Source of the DNA: Geobacillus thermoleovorans
Lineage (GTDB): Bacteria > Bacillota > Bacilli > Bacillales > Anoxybacillaceae
DNA: 64,000 nt
NCBI RefSeq assembly: GCF_001610955.1
Contig: NZ_CP014335.1
Location: 599,001 to 663,000 of the forward strand
Direction of reading: 5' to 3'
Below are positions 36,168 to 43,056 of the stretch, in pieces. The notes beneath the pieces are model-generated. The model saw only the letters and a program-made list of their open reading frames with translations. It had not been told where the DNA came from and did not search any database. Each line of letters starts with the position of its first letter. Positions within the stretch are counted from its first letter, which is position 1. The position numbers were made by a program, and so were the translations under genes.

Positions 36168-37223
36168 TTAGACGGCGAAGCCCGAAATCGCTTTGGCGAT
36201 GTTGATGGCGCCATTCAAGTCGGCGTGGAGAGTGTATCCACACCTTTGGCATCGAAAGCGGATGCCGTTTCGGTTCGCTTTCTCTCGATAACCACATTTA
36301 CACGTTTGGCTCGTGTAGGTTGGATTCACCCACTCAACGCGAATGCCCGCCATTTCCGCCTTATAGGCAATCATCGTTTGCAGTTGATGAAACGCCCAAG
36401 CATGAAGGCTTCGCCCCGCTTCTTTGGCCGATGTTGCCCGCTTGCGAATCCCCGTCAACTCTTCCATCCGAATCACGCCAACACCGTTGGCGAGCGCAAA
36501 ATTCACGATTTGACGGCTGATTTTGTGATTTTGATCCTTCATCCAGCGGGACTCTTTACGGCCGATTTTGCGAATCATATGGAGCTTCTTGGCTTTTCCT
36601 AATCTCCTTCGCAAAGCCGCATATCGTCGGCGTACAAAGGCGCATTGGTTCCCTTTGAAAAACCACGATTTCGTTCCCACGCTGGCCACAGCGATATAGC
36701 GAAGCCCAACGTCAACGCCCATCACCTTTGTTTCGTGCCGCGGCTCCACTTCAAATGTGATCGCAACAGCCAAGTACCATTTCTTTCTCTTTTTGTAGAG
36801 CTTGGCTGCTCCTTGTTTGGCGGTTCCATGAAGCAGCCGATTCAGCCATGCTTCTTGATAGGGACGCGTGACCACCGGCACACCGACTCGCTTCTCTAAT
36901 GTTGGGAATGAAACGGTGTAGAACTCTCCTTTCTTTTCCACCTTCACGTTTTGATTGTTAAAGCAACACCATAATGTTCGAAACTTCTTTGTTTTCTGGT
37001 TTTTCTTTTGGGACTTCACTTCTCGAATCGTCTGATTCACGACAGCGGAAGGAAACCGCTGCGACGAAAACTCTTTAAATAGTTTGCTCGTCGCTTGATT
37101 CAGCTCGGGATGATTCAACAGCCAATTGGCAAACGCGGTATTCACTTCTGTCATCCGTTCATACATGCCCTGTTTCACTTTCGTTGGGTTGTGCAGCTCC
37201 AGCCTTAGTGTGATGGTCGGCAT
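36168..37223 (-). CDS. tnpB: TnpB RNA-guided nuclease, IS605 family
   Basis: A 351-residue protein, ancestor-type of Cas12. RuvC residues are all present: D171 (GVDVGLRYIAV), E254 (RMEELTG) and D335 (HADLNGAIN). The zinc knuckle has C308, C310, C325 and C328; the first pair is CxC rather than the usual CxxC. The N-terminal half has the basic OrfB_IS605 fold. ATG 37223 follows AAGGAGGTGAATCC. TnpB cuts the vacated donor site using its omega-RNA and so keeps the element from being lost. No frameshift; probably functional. Confidence 0.93.
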   Translation of the reverse strand: MPTITLRLELHNPTKVKQGMYERMTEVNTAFANWLLNHPELNQATSKLFKEFSSQRFPSAVVNQTIREVKSQKKNQKTKKFRTLWCCFNNQNVKVEKKGEFYTVSFPTLEKRVGVPVVTRPYQEAWLNRLLHGTAKQGAAKLYKKRKKWYLAVAITFEVEPRHETKVMGVDVGLRYIAVASVGTKSWFFKGNQCAFVRRRYAALRRRLGKAKKLHMIRKIGRKESRWMKDQNHKISRQIVNFALANGVGVIRMEELTGIRKRATSAKEAGRSLHAWAFHQLQTMIAYKAEMAGIRVEWVNPTYTSQTCKCGYREKANRNGIRFRCQRCGYTLHADLNGAINIAKAISGFAV

Positions 37224-37580
37224 GGATTCACCTCCTTGCGACGATTACATGATACCGCTTTTTTCATCATCATTCAATAATATGAAGAAAACGGCTCGCT
37301 TTCATCCCACCCCTCAAGGAGCGGGCTTTCTCGCTCGCTGATCTGTAAATGGATAGCTCGTTGAGCTGAACGGGCTTTAGGGGAATAATGGAGAGATGCG
37401 GTCGCAAAAGGTTGGTTTCCTTTCGATCAAGCACAATGTATGGTTTTTTAGATATAGAGGTAAATAAGCAAAGGTGTCCGGATCCTTTTGGGACACCTTC
37501 TCTTTTTGGTTTCGGCAGCGTTCGGCTGATAAGGTTGATGTTGGCAAGTGAAAGGTGAGGGGATTCGTTTTCTGCAACGT
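37224..37580. other. region between tnpB and gerPF
   Basis: It contains the left part of the transposon up to about 37345, then original flank including AGCTC-gtt-GAGCT at 37354-37366 and the terminator at 37471. No gene is seen. The HNH-type yisB/hlpB gene found between sbcC and gerPF in B. subtilis is absent. Confidence 0.55.
37471..37507. terminator. terminator between sbcC side and gerP operon
   Basis: AAGGTGTCC-N11-GGACACCTT, followed on the plus strand by CTCTTTTT. Oriented best for rightward transcripts (original sbcDC end), but it may also end the leftward gerP transcript. Confidence 0.65.
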
Positions 37581-37802
37581 TCAGTTGTTGGCGGCCACGT
37601 TTTGGTCGGATACATCTGGATCAAACGCGTTTGTAAAGCTGATCGCGTTGTTCGTCATCACAAAATCGCCGGTGTTGAACCCGCCGGATCCGGCTTGCGT
37701 TTTCGTGGCGACTTTCGGCGCGATGTACAGACAGTCGCCCATTTGGACGACAGCTCCGCTGCTGACGTTGTTGATTTTAATCGGGCCGACAAACGAAGGC
37801 AT
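37581..37802 (-). CDS. gerPF: spore germination protein GerPF
   Basis: 73-residue GerPA/GerPF family protein (MPSFVGPIKINNVSSGAVVQ...), with a glycine-rich centre (QAGSGGFNTGDF) and an N-rich end. The GerP proteins lie in the spore coat/inner coat region and let germinants reach their receptors. It is the last gene of the operon; its start shares a base with the gerPE stop. Confidence 0.9.
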   Translation of the reverse strand: MPSFVGPIKINNVSSGAVVQMGDCLYIAPKVATKTQAGSGGFNTGDFVMTNNAISFTNAFDPDVSDQNVAANN

Positions 37803-38200
37803 TATAAATCCCTCCCTCTTGTTGGCGCGCTCGACTCAGAGCCGGCCAGCTGGCGGATATGTTTAATTCTTGCCTCTGCCTCCGCTGTCGAGGTCGAGCC
37901 GATATGGACGATGGCGGACGAAGAAATGGCGAGCACGCGCACAGACTGAACGGAAATGACCGGGGACTCATGGAGCGTTTGGCGTGCGGCTGCCGGCGGT
38001 GGAGAAATCCAGCGCGGGATCGGCTTCGCAAAAACAGGGAATATTTGTTCTCCTTCTGGGCCAAAAAACAGTTCATATTGCCGCTGAACGGCAAAGGAGC
38101 GCGTGCGGGCGGAAATTCGCTCTGAGTCGCCGATTTGCAGTACGGAGCCAATGATCAGCGTTTCCGCATGAAATGCCTGCACTACTGACGTTCGTTTCAC
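37802..38200 (-). CDS. gerPE: spore germination protein GerPE
   Basis: 132 residues, starting MKRTSVVQAFHAETLIIGSV. The repeated phrase type (VLQIGDSERISARTRSFAVQRQ, later SSAIVHIGSTS) fits GerPE. It overlaps gerPD by four bases and gerPF by one, so it is translationally coupled within the operon. Role: spore coat permeability to germinants, from genetics in B. subtilis and B. cereus. No enzymatic motif is visible. Confidence 0.85.
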   Translation of the reverse strand: MKRTSVVQAFHAETLIIGSVLQIGDSERISARTRSFAVQRQYELFFGPEGEQIFPVFAKPIPRWISPPPAAARQTLHESPVISVQSVRVLAISSSAIVHIGSTSTAEAEARIKHIRQLAGSESSAPTRGRDL

Positions 38201-38388
38201 GGCGTATCCCCTCGGGCCGGCACAAGCGGGACGAACGGGCCGATGATAAGTGATTCAGGCGGTGTGTCAAACGCTGATGACAAGTGAATCGCATCGGCGT
38301 CGCCGATTAAAAACAGCGAGGCACTGGCGACGGCCACGAGGCGGATGTCGCCAACATGCAGATGACGATTGATCACTGTATAATTCAC
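38197..38388 (-). CDS. gerPD: spore germination protein GerPD
   Basis: 63 residues (MNYTVINRHLHVGDIRLVAVASASLFLIGDAD...). The motif pair VGDIRL and FLIGDA is characteristic of GerPD. It lies two bases from gerPC and overlaps gerPE. Small structural factor for passage of germinants through the coat. Confidence 0.87.
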   Translation of the reverse strand: MNYTVINRHLHVGDIRLVAVASASLFLIGDADAIHLSSAFDTPPESLIIGPFVPLVPARGDTP

Positions 38389-38390
38389 GT

Positions 38391-38987
38391 CTATCCCTCC
38401 TTTGAAGGCAAATGTTTCAAAAACGCATCGAGCGATTGTTCGATATCGGCTTTCACTTTTTGAAAAATTTCATTTTCGACTGCTTCATCGCGGTCGCCGG
38501 ACGGAACGTAGCCATGGTTGGCTTTCTCTTGCAAATAGAAGCGGATGCGTTCGTCTGTTTGCCGGGCGATGTCTTGCAAAATGAACTGGCGGTACGTATC
38601 GTCGAGGCGGCGGCCGTATTGCTGCTCAAGGCGTTTTAACGTTTCCGACGCTTCCCCGTTGAGATAGGCGGCCACTTTTTCTTGAATCGGGCGCAACAGC
38701 ACCGGTTCCGGCTTTGGAATTACGGTTTTGACCGGTTCGACGGCAAAGTCTTCAATTGTACCGCCGGCTCCGGGCGGAGCGATCCCGATGTTTAGCGTTC
38801 CTTCGAGCGTTTCCACTTTGAGCTGGTCAAATTTATATTCAATTCGTTCGATCGATGTGCGCGGCTGAGCCTCCATTTCCCGAAGCCGGGCTTCGAGTGC
38901 GTGGAGACGGCGTTCCAGATCCCGTATTTTTTTTGTTTGCCATAATAAATAGCGGTGCAGCTTGACGAAATACTCGTAAATGCTCAT
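38391..38987 (-). CDS. gerPC: spore germination protein GerPC
   Basis: 198 residues with an N-terminal helix and coiled coil (about residues 15-45, KKIRDLERRLHALEARLREMEAQ), then a segment LEGTLNIGIAPPG and a helical C-terminal half. This layout matches GerPC, the largest GerP protein. Overlaps or near-contacts with gerPD show operon structure; the 82-base gap to gerPB holds no gene. Confidence 0.9.
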   Translation of the reverse strand: MSIYEYFVKLHRYLLWQTKKIRDLERRLHALEARLREMEAQPRTSIERIEYKFDQLKVETLEGTLNIGIAPPGAGGTIEDFAVEPVKTVIPKPEPVLLRPIQEKVAAYLNGEASETLKRLEQQYGRRLDDTYRQFILQDIARQTDERIRFYLQEKANHGYVPSGDRDEAVENEIFQKVKADIEQSLDAFLKHLPSKEG

Positions 38988-39069
38988 TGTGCACCATCAT
39001 CCTCTCCAAAGAGCCCTCTTACTTCAATATATGGACGGCCTTTCGCTCTCATCACTTTTTTCGCTGAAT

Positions 39070-39282
39070 TTAGCGGGTGGCTGAATGGAGAGGAACGAGA
39101 GGAGCGGATGCACCGGGCGGCACGGTCGCCTGTGGGGCCGGACCGGTGAATCCGCCGGTGTTGGCAAGCGTTGAGAGCGCTTGAATGCTTCCGGCGCTGC
39201 CGATTTGCAAAACAGATGAATTGGTGACCGAGCCGATCCGCAACTGGTGGATGCAGATGCTTTGGCTGATGTAAACGTGCAC
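39070..39282 (-). CDS. gerPB: spore germination protein GerPB
   Basis: 70 residues, starting MHVYISQSICIHQLRIGSVTNSSVLQIGSAGSIQALSTLANTGGF. The phrase SVLQIGSAGSIQALSTLANTGG is typical of GerPB. It starts 15 bases after the gerPA stop, with GGAGGAGAAGGAGGG in the gap. Confidence 0.88.
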   Translation of the reverse strand: MHVYISQSICIHQLRIGSVTNSSVLQIGSAGSIQALSTLANTGGFTGPAPQATVPPGASAPLVPLHSATR

Positions 39283-39297
39283 CCTCCTTCTCCTCCT

Positions 39298-39519
39298 TCA
39301 AACGTTTCCGACGACATTTTCATCGGCGACATCGGCGTCATTCGTATTGGTATTGCTGTAATAGTTATAGATATGAAGCCCGTCGCCGGTGTTAAACGAA
39401 CCGGCGCCAGCGAACGTTTTCGTCACGCTTTGCGGGGAAATCGCAAACACATCGCCAATATGGAACACGCCGCTGCTTCCGATGCTGTTCAGTTTGACGA
39501 CTCCGACAAAAGCCGGCAT
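39298..39519 (-). CDS. gerPA: spore germination protein GerPA
   Basis: 73 residues (MPAFVGVVKLNSIGSSGVFHIGDVFAISPQ...), homologous to GerPF. First gene of gerPABCDEF. ATG 39519 follows GGAAGGGAGCATGCC. A SigK-type promoter lies 40-65 bases upstream, matching the mother-cell expression known for this operon. Confidence 0.92.
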   Translation of the reverse strand: MPAFVGVVKLNSIGSSGVFHIGDVFAISPQSVTKTFAGAGSFNTGDGLHIYNYYSNTNTNDADVADENVVGNV

Positions 39520-39556
39520 GTGGGCATGCTCCCTTCCTTGTTTTCTTCGTTGATAC

Positions 39557-39584
39557 TAGTGTATGGGCGCAAGCTGCGAAACGT
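39557..39584 (-). promoter_or_regulatory. SigK-type promoter of gerPABCDEF
   Basis: On the minus strand AC (39583-39584), exactly 17 bases, then CATACACTA (39557-39565), a full match to the SigK pattern AC-N16/17-CATAnnnTA. Confidence 0.8.
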
Positions 39585-39589
39585 TCGCT

Positions 39590-39814
39590 TTAATTGTTGG
39601 CGGCATTATTTGAGTCGAACACATCCGGATCGCCGGTGTTTGTAAAGCTGACGAACGTATTCGTCTGCAGGAAGTCCCCGTTGTTGCCGCCGCCTGAGCC
39701 GGTATTGGATTTCAACGTGCTCTTTGGTGTGATTTGCAAGACGTCGCCGAAATTCACCGTGCCGTCGCCGCTGACATGGGTGATTTTAATTGGACCGCTG
39801 ATAAATGAAGGCAT
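39590..39814 (-). CDS. GerPF-like spore protein, paralogue 1
   Basis: 74 residues (MPSFISGPIKITHVSGDGTVNFGDVLQITPK...), clearly GerPA/GerPF family and closer to the facing gene at 39965 than to gerPA or gerPF. ATG 39814 follows AGGAGGGGGCTCTTC. It resembles the lone GerPF-like YpzD of B. subtilis. It is upstream of gerPA in the same direction but has its own SigK-type promoter. Likely a spore coat permeability factor. Confidence 0.85.
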   Translation of the reverse strand: MPSFISGPIKITHVSGDGTVNFGDVLQITPKSTLKSNTGSGGGNNGDFLQTNTFVSFTNTGDPDVFDSNNAANN

Positions 39815-39850
39815 GAAGAGCCCCCTCCTTTTTCGTCGTGTCGCTATCGT

Positions 39851-39878
39851 TATTGTATGAAAACGGAGAAAAAACGGT
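39851..39878 (-). promoter_or_regulatory. SigK-type promoter of GerPF-like paralogue 1
   Basis: Minus strand AC (39877-39878), 17 bases, CATACAATA (39851-39859): full match to the SigK pattern. It is about 37 bases from the start codon. Confidence 0.78.
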
Positions 39879-39964
39879 TCAATGCGGGGTGAGAGTCCAA
39901 TTGAGGAAAGCAACTCCCGCGTATGATAAAGAAAGGGAACGGGCAGAAAGGAAGGGGAAAGGGG

Positions 39965-40189
39965 ATGCCAGCAATCGTCATTGGTGGGATCAAAGTGACG
40001 AACGTAAGCGGCAATGGCACTGTCAACATGGGCGATGTGCTGCAAATCGCTCCGAAAAGCACCACGAAGTCAAACTCAGGTGCCGGCGGCGGCAATACTG
40101 GCGATTTCTTGCAAACGAATACGTTTTGCAGCGTCACGAATACGGTCGATCCGGATGTCTTGGACGCCGGGGTGAAAGGAAATAACTAG
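39965..40189 (+). CDS. GerPF-like spore protein, paralogue 2
   Basis: 74 residues (MPAIVIGGIKVTNVSGNGTVNMGDVLQIAPK...), divergent from paralogue 1 and very similar to it in the block GDVLQI-PKST-KSN-GGGN-GDFLQTNTF. ATG 39965 follows AAGGGGAAAGGGG. No perfect SigK promoter is visible on this strand; GTATGATAA near 39930 is only a partial match. Terminator at 40281. Confidence 0.85.
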   Translation: MPAIVIGGIKVTNVSGNGTVNMGDVLQIAPKSTTKSNSGAGGGNTGDFLQTNTFCSVTNTVDPDVLDAGVKGNN

Positions 40190-40280
40190 CTATTGTCGAG
40201 ACGACTCCCCTAGCGTTCGTTTTTGGAAAAAAGAAGAAACCAGGTTCTTTTTTGGCGCAATGGAGTGGACTATCCAAGAA

Positions 40281-40333
40281 AGAGGGCTGACTTCAAAAGT
40301 CATTTTACGACTTTTGGGACGGCCCTCTTTTTC
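40281..40333 (+). terminator. terminator after GerPF-like paralogue 2
   Basis: AGAGGGC pairs with GCCCTCT, enclosing a second stem (CAAAAGTC/GACTTTTG), then five Ts. The truncated acyl-CoA synthetase reading frame begins inside its T-run. Confidence 0.85.
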
Positions 40334-41259
40334 TTTATTACACCGCCAACGGGGCAACGCAAATCGGTTTGCGTAAAGTCGATCCGAAAGTCATTTTTGA
40401 TCTTGTCAAGGAACATCAGGTGACGGTTATGCATATGGCTCCGACTGTGCTCAATATGTTGCTGCAATATTATGAGCAATATCAACCAGATGTCCCGGAA
40501 GGCGTGCGGGTCGTCATCGCCGGTTCTGCGCCGCCGCCGGCGTTTGTCGCACGCGTTGAGGAAAAGCTCGGCTGGGAGTTTATCCAGGTGTACGGCATGA
40601 CCGAATCGTCTCCGCTCAGCACGATTTCGCTCATTCGTCCACAGCTTGACGGACTGCCTGCCGAACAAAAGCAGCGGCTGAAAGCGAAAGCCGGCTATCC
40701 GATGATCGGCTGCGAGGTGAAAGTCGTCGACGAGAATGGAGAGGAAGTGCCGAAGAATGGACGGGCGATCGGTGAGGTGATTGTCCGCAGCCATGGCGTC
40801 ATGAAAGGATATTGGAAAAACGAAGAAGCGACCGCCGCAACGATCCGCGACGGCTGGCTGTATACCGGCGATATGGCGACCGTCGATGAATACGGGCATA
40901 TTGATATCGTCGACCGGAAAAAGGATATTATTATTAGCGGAGGGGAAAATATTTCGTCGATTGAAGTCGAAGGAGCGCTTTATGAGCATCCGGCTGTGCT
41001 TGAAGCGGCCGTCATCGCCGTGCCGCATGAAAAATGGGGGGAAACGCCGCATGCGTTCGTCGTCGTTCGACCCGGGCATACGGTGAGCGAAGAGGAGCTG
41101 ATCGCCTTTTCGCGGGAAAAATTGGCCCACTTCAAAGCGATCACGGGTGTAACGTTTGTGGATGAGCTGCCGAAAACAGCCTCCGGAAAAATTCAGAAAG
41201 TACACTTGCGCCGCCAATATTGGGATGCAATTGGAAAATCGGGCCGCTATGTCAACTGA
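40331..41259 (+). pseudogene. acyl-CoA synthetase, N-terminal half missing
   Basis: The frame encodes the C-terminal part of an ANL-family fatty acyl-CoA synthetase: it enters mid-domain with YYTANGATQIGLRKVDPKVIF at about 40336, then has YGMTESSP, GWLYTGDMATVDEYGHIDIVDRKKDIII and the C-terminal TASGKIQK. About the first 220-240 residues, including the ATP P-loop (TSGTTGxPKG), are gone. Homology starts immediately after the preceding terminator; there is no promoter or ribosome site before ATG 40369. The remaining coding frame is intact, suggesting recent loss. An annotator might list 40369-41259 as a CDS of 296 residues, but it cannot adenylate fatty acids. Confidence 0.88.
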
Positions 41260-41396
41260 TGATACAGGCATGCGCCTTCAGACGGGCAGAGGAGAGCGCA
41301 TCGAATGAAATGGATAAGGCGGCGGGCGTGCCGGCAAGGTCGTAAGGCGTCGCCGATTGCGCAGACGGCTAGGCGGTAGAAAGAAGGGAGAAAGCG

Positions 41397-42563
41397 ATGA
41401 TCAGATCGACCGAGCGAATCGCCGCAGCGGATGTGTTGCGTGGATTCGCCTTGCTCGGCATTTTGCTTGTCAACATGCGTTATTTTTCCTCGCCGGCGTT
41501 ATACGACGACGGCGTCAAGGGCAGTGATTTTGACCGAGTTTTCGTTGCCGTCGTGGATGTGTTGTTTGAAGCGAGCGCCTATCCGTTGTTTGCGTTTTTA
41601 TTCGGGTTCGGGGCGATGACCATGTTCCGCCGGATCAGCAGCCGCGGAAAGCGGCCGATTCCGATTCTGTTGCGCCGCTTCTTTCTTTTGCTTGGGATCG
41701 GCATGGCTCATGCGTTTGGCCTTTGGTTTGGCGATATTTTAATCCCCTATGCGGTCGCCGGATTCATCATGTTTTTCTTGTTCGCCGCCCCGCCGCATTG
41801 GTGGCGGACGGCGGCTGTCGCTGTCTTTCTTCTTTTTCACGGCCTTATGGTGCTGCTAATGGCCCTCAGCATGTGGACAGGAGGAACGAAACCAGTTGGC
41901 GGCCACGAGGCTGAGGCGGCCGCAGCGGTTCGTCATTATCAAAGCGGAACGTTTGGTGATGTGTTTTGGCAACGTTGGCATGACTGGGCCTATGTCAACA
42001 GCGATGGCGGGCTGCTGTTTACGGTGTTGACCGTATTGCCCTTTTGTTTCCTCGGCGGCTATGCCTCTTGCAAACGTTGGCTTGAACCCGACCGTCACTC
42101 GCCTGCGAAGCTGCGCCGCCTGATGAGGTGGGCGCTATGTTTTGGTTTAGCACTGAAAACAATTCCGTATTGGGCTGCGGCCAACGACTTGACAATGTAC
42201 ATCCAAGACAGCTTCGGAGGCGCCGCTTTGGCGGTGTTCTACGCGGCGGCAGCCGTGTTTATCTGCGGGAAACCAAGTTGGCAGCGCGCTTGGCGGTGGT
42301 GGCAAGACGTCGGGAAAATGTCGCTCACCCATTACCTCGCGCAATCGCTCGTTTGCACGTCGCTGTTTTACGGTTATGGGCTTGGGTGGTACGGACGCAC
42401 AAGCGCATGGCAGGAGATGTTGATTGCGTTTGCCTTGTATGCAACTCAAGTGTGGATAAGCCGCTTTTGGTTTGCGCGTTTTCATTATGGCCCGGTTGAG
42501 TGGATGTGGAGGTGGGGGACATACGGAACGCGGCCGCCGTTTCGCCGCCGGCCGGGGCAATAA
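41397..42563 (+). CDS. DUF418 (YeiB-like) membrane protein
   Basis: A 388-residue polytopic membrane protein. The N terminus (RIAAADVLRGFALLGILLVNMRYF) and the C-terminal QDVGKMSLTHYLAQSLVCTSLFYGYGLG are diagnostic for the DUF418/YeiB family. These proteins are related to acyltransferase-3-like membrane enzymes in topology; function unknown. ATG 41397 follows AAGAAGGGAGAAAGC. No clear terminator; the next gene is convergent and starts 10 bases after its stop. Confidence 0.88.
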   Translation: MIRSTERIAAADVLRGFALLGILLVNMRYFSSPALYDDGVKGSDFDRVFVAVVDVLFEASAYPLFAFLFGFGAMTMFRRISSRGKRPIPILLRRFFLLLGIGMAHAFGLWFGDILIPYAVAGFIMFFLFAAPPHWWRTAAVAVFLLFHGLMVLLMALSMWTGGTKPVGGHEAEAAAAVRHYQSGTFGDVFWQRWHDWAYVNSDGGLLFTVLTVLPFCFLGGYASCKRWLEPDRHSPAKLRRLMRWALCFGLALKTIPYWAAANDLTMYIQDSFGGAALAVFYAAAAVFICGKPSWQRAWRWWQDVGKMSLTHYLAQSLVCTSLFYGYGLGWYGRTSAWQEMLIAFALYATQVWISRFWFARFHYGPVEWMWRWGTYGTRPPFRRRPGQ

Positions 42564-42573
42564 AAACCCCCGC

Positions 42574-42813
42574 TTACTGAACGGACGGGGAAGGCGATTC
42601 AAAAATCCTCGTTTGCTGCAAATATTGGTTGATCAATTGGTCAAGCTCTTGGCTGCATTCGATCGTCTCTTTGGCCGTGAACCCATACGTGAGCGCCAAT
42701 TCAATCATTTGTTGTCGTTTTTCTTCAATTTGCAACAGAACCATTTCCTTCACCATCAATCGTTTGAAATGTTGGTTGAGGCATGCCGCGTCGATGCAAG
42801 ACGTTTGTTGCAT
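42574..42813 (-). CDS. yisI: Spo0E-like aspartyl-phosphate phosphatase
   Basis: Small protein of up to 79 residues with the family signature SQELDQLINQY. Spo0E-family members dephosphorylate Spo0A~P and hold back sporulation; B. subtilis YisI sits at the same place next to gerP/yisK. The start is uncertain: ATG 42813 has no ribosome site, while ATG 42756 or ATG 42744 (after GGTGAAGGAA) would give 60 or 56 residues, nearer to the typical Spo0E size. The helix-loop-helix region, IEEKRQQMIELALTYGFTAKETIE then SQELD, is complete in all versions. Confidence 0.88.
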   Translation of the reverse strand: MQQTSCIDAACLNQHFKRLMVKEMVLLQIEEKRQQMIELALTYGFTAKETIECSQELDQLINQYLQQTRIFESPSPSVQ

Positions 42814-42916
42814 GACGAAAGTCGCAATCGACGCCCTAGTGGAAACTAAACATTATTATACATATCCCGACGAAAAAAGGAAGCGATTCGGGAAAATAAG
42901 TGATAAATTTCCTAAT

Positions 42917-42935
42917 TTAGACAAAATTCTACAAA
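42917..42935. promoter_or_regulatory. two Spo0A-box-like sites before yisK
   Basis: TTAGACAAA (42917-42925) and TTCTACAAA (42927-42935), each one mismatch from TTCGACAAA, the reverse of the 0A box. They are 10 bp apart, on one face of the helix, directly upstream of a SigH-type promoter. Confidence 0.6.
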
Positions 42936-42936
42936 A

Positions 42937-42964
42937 GCAGGACTTTTTCGCCTCGATGGCGAAT
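42937..42964 (+). promoter_or_regulatory. SigH-type promoter of yisK
   Basis: GCAGGACTT, exactly 14 bases, CGAAT, against the SigH pattern RWAGGAXXT-N14-HGAAT; only the W position deviates. yisK is reported to be in the SigH regulon of B. subtilis, which agrees. Confidence 0.72.
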
Positions 42965-43056
42965 ATCATCCTCAACGCGCCAAAATGACGAAGACGGGTG
43001 GAAGAGAAGAGTTCACGAAGCGTCCGCTACATAACAAAGAAAGGGAGAGAGGCACG

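Larger units (their letters stand above)
35971..37345 (-). mobile_element. IS200/IS605-family element carrying only tnpB
   Basis: A tnpB-only (IS1341-like) element without tnpA. The right end (35971 or 36007) is the sequence ending GGAGTGTCAA on the minus strand. The left end lies upstream of tnpB; on the minus strand it has a hairpin of the family style (CCCGCTCC/GGGGTGGG region at about 37298-37325). The exact left border is uncertain; a TTTAC at 37345-37349 (minus strand) is a candidate flanking motif. With no transposase in cis, it would need a TnpA elsewhere. Confidence 0.8.

Noticed and set aside
39838..40185. 115-codon plus-strand frame overlapping the GerPF-like gene
   Set aside because: It is in a different frame from the recognisable GerPF-like protein and has no family features.
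40300..41271. 323-codon minus-strand frame opposite the acyl-CoA synthetase remnant
   Set aside because: The plus strand has unmistakable ANL-family motifs; the opposite frame is a shadow.
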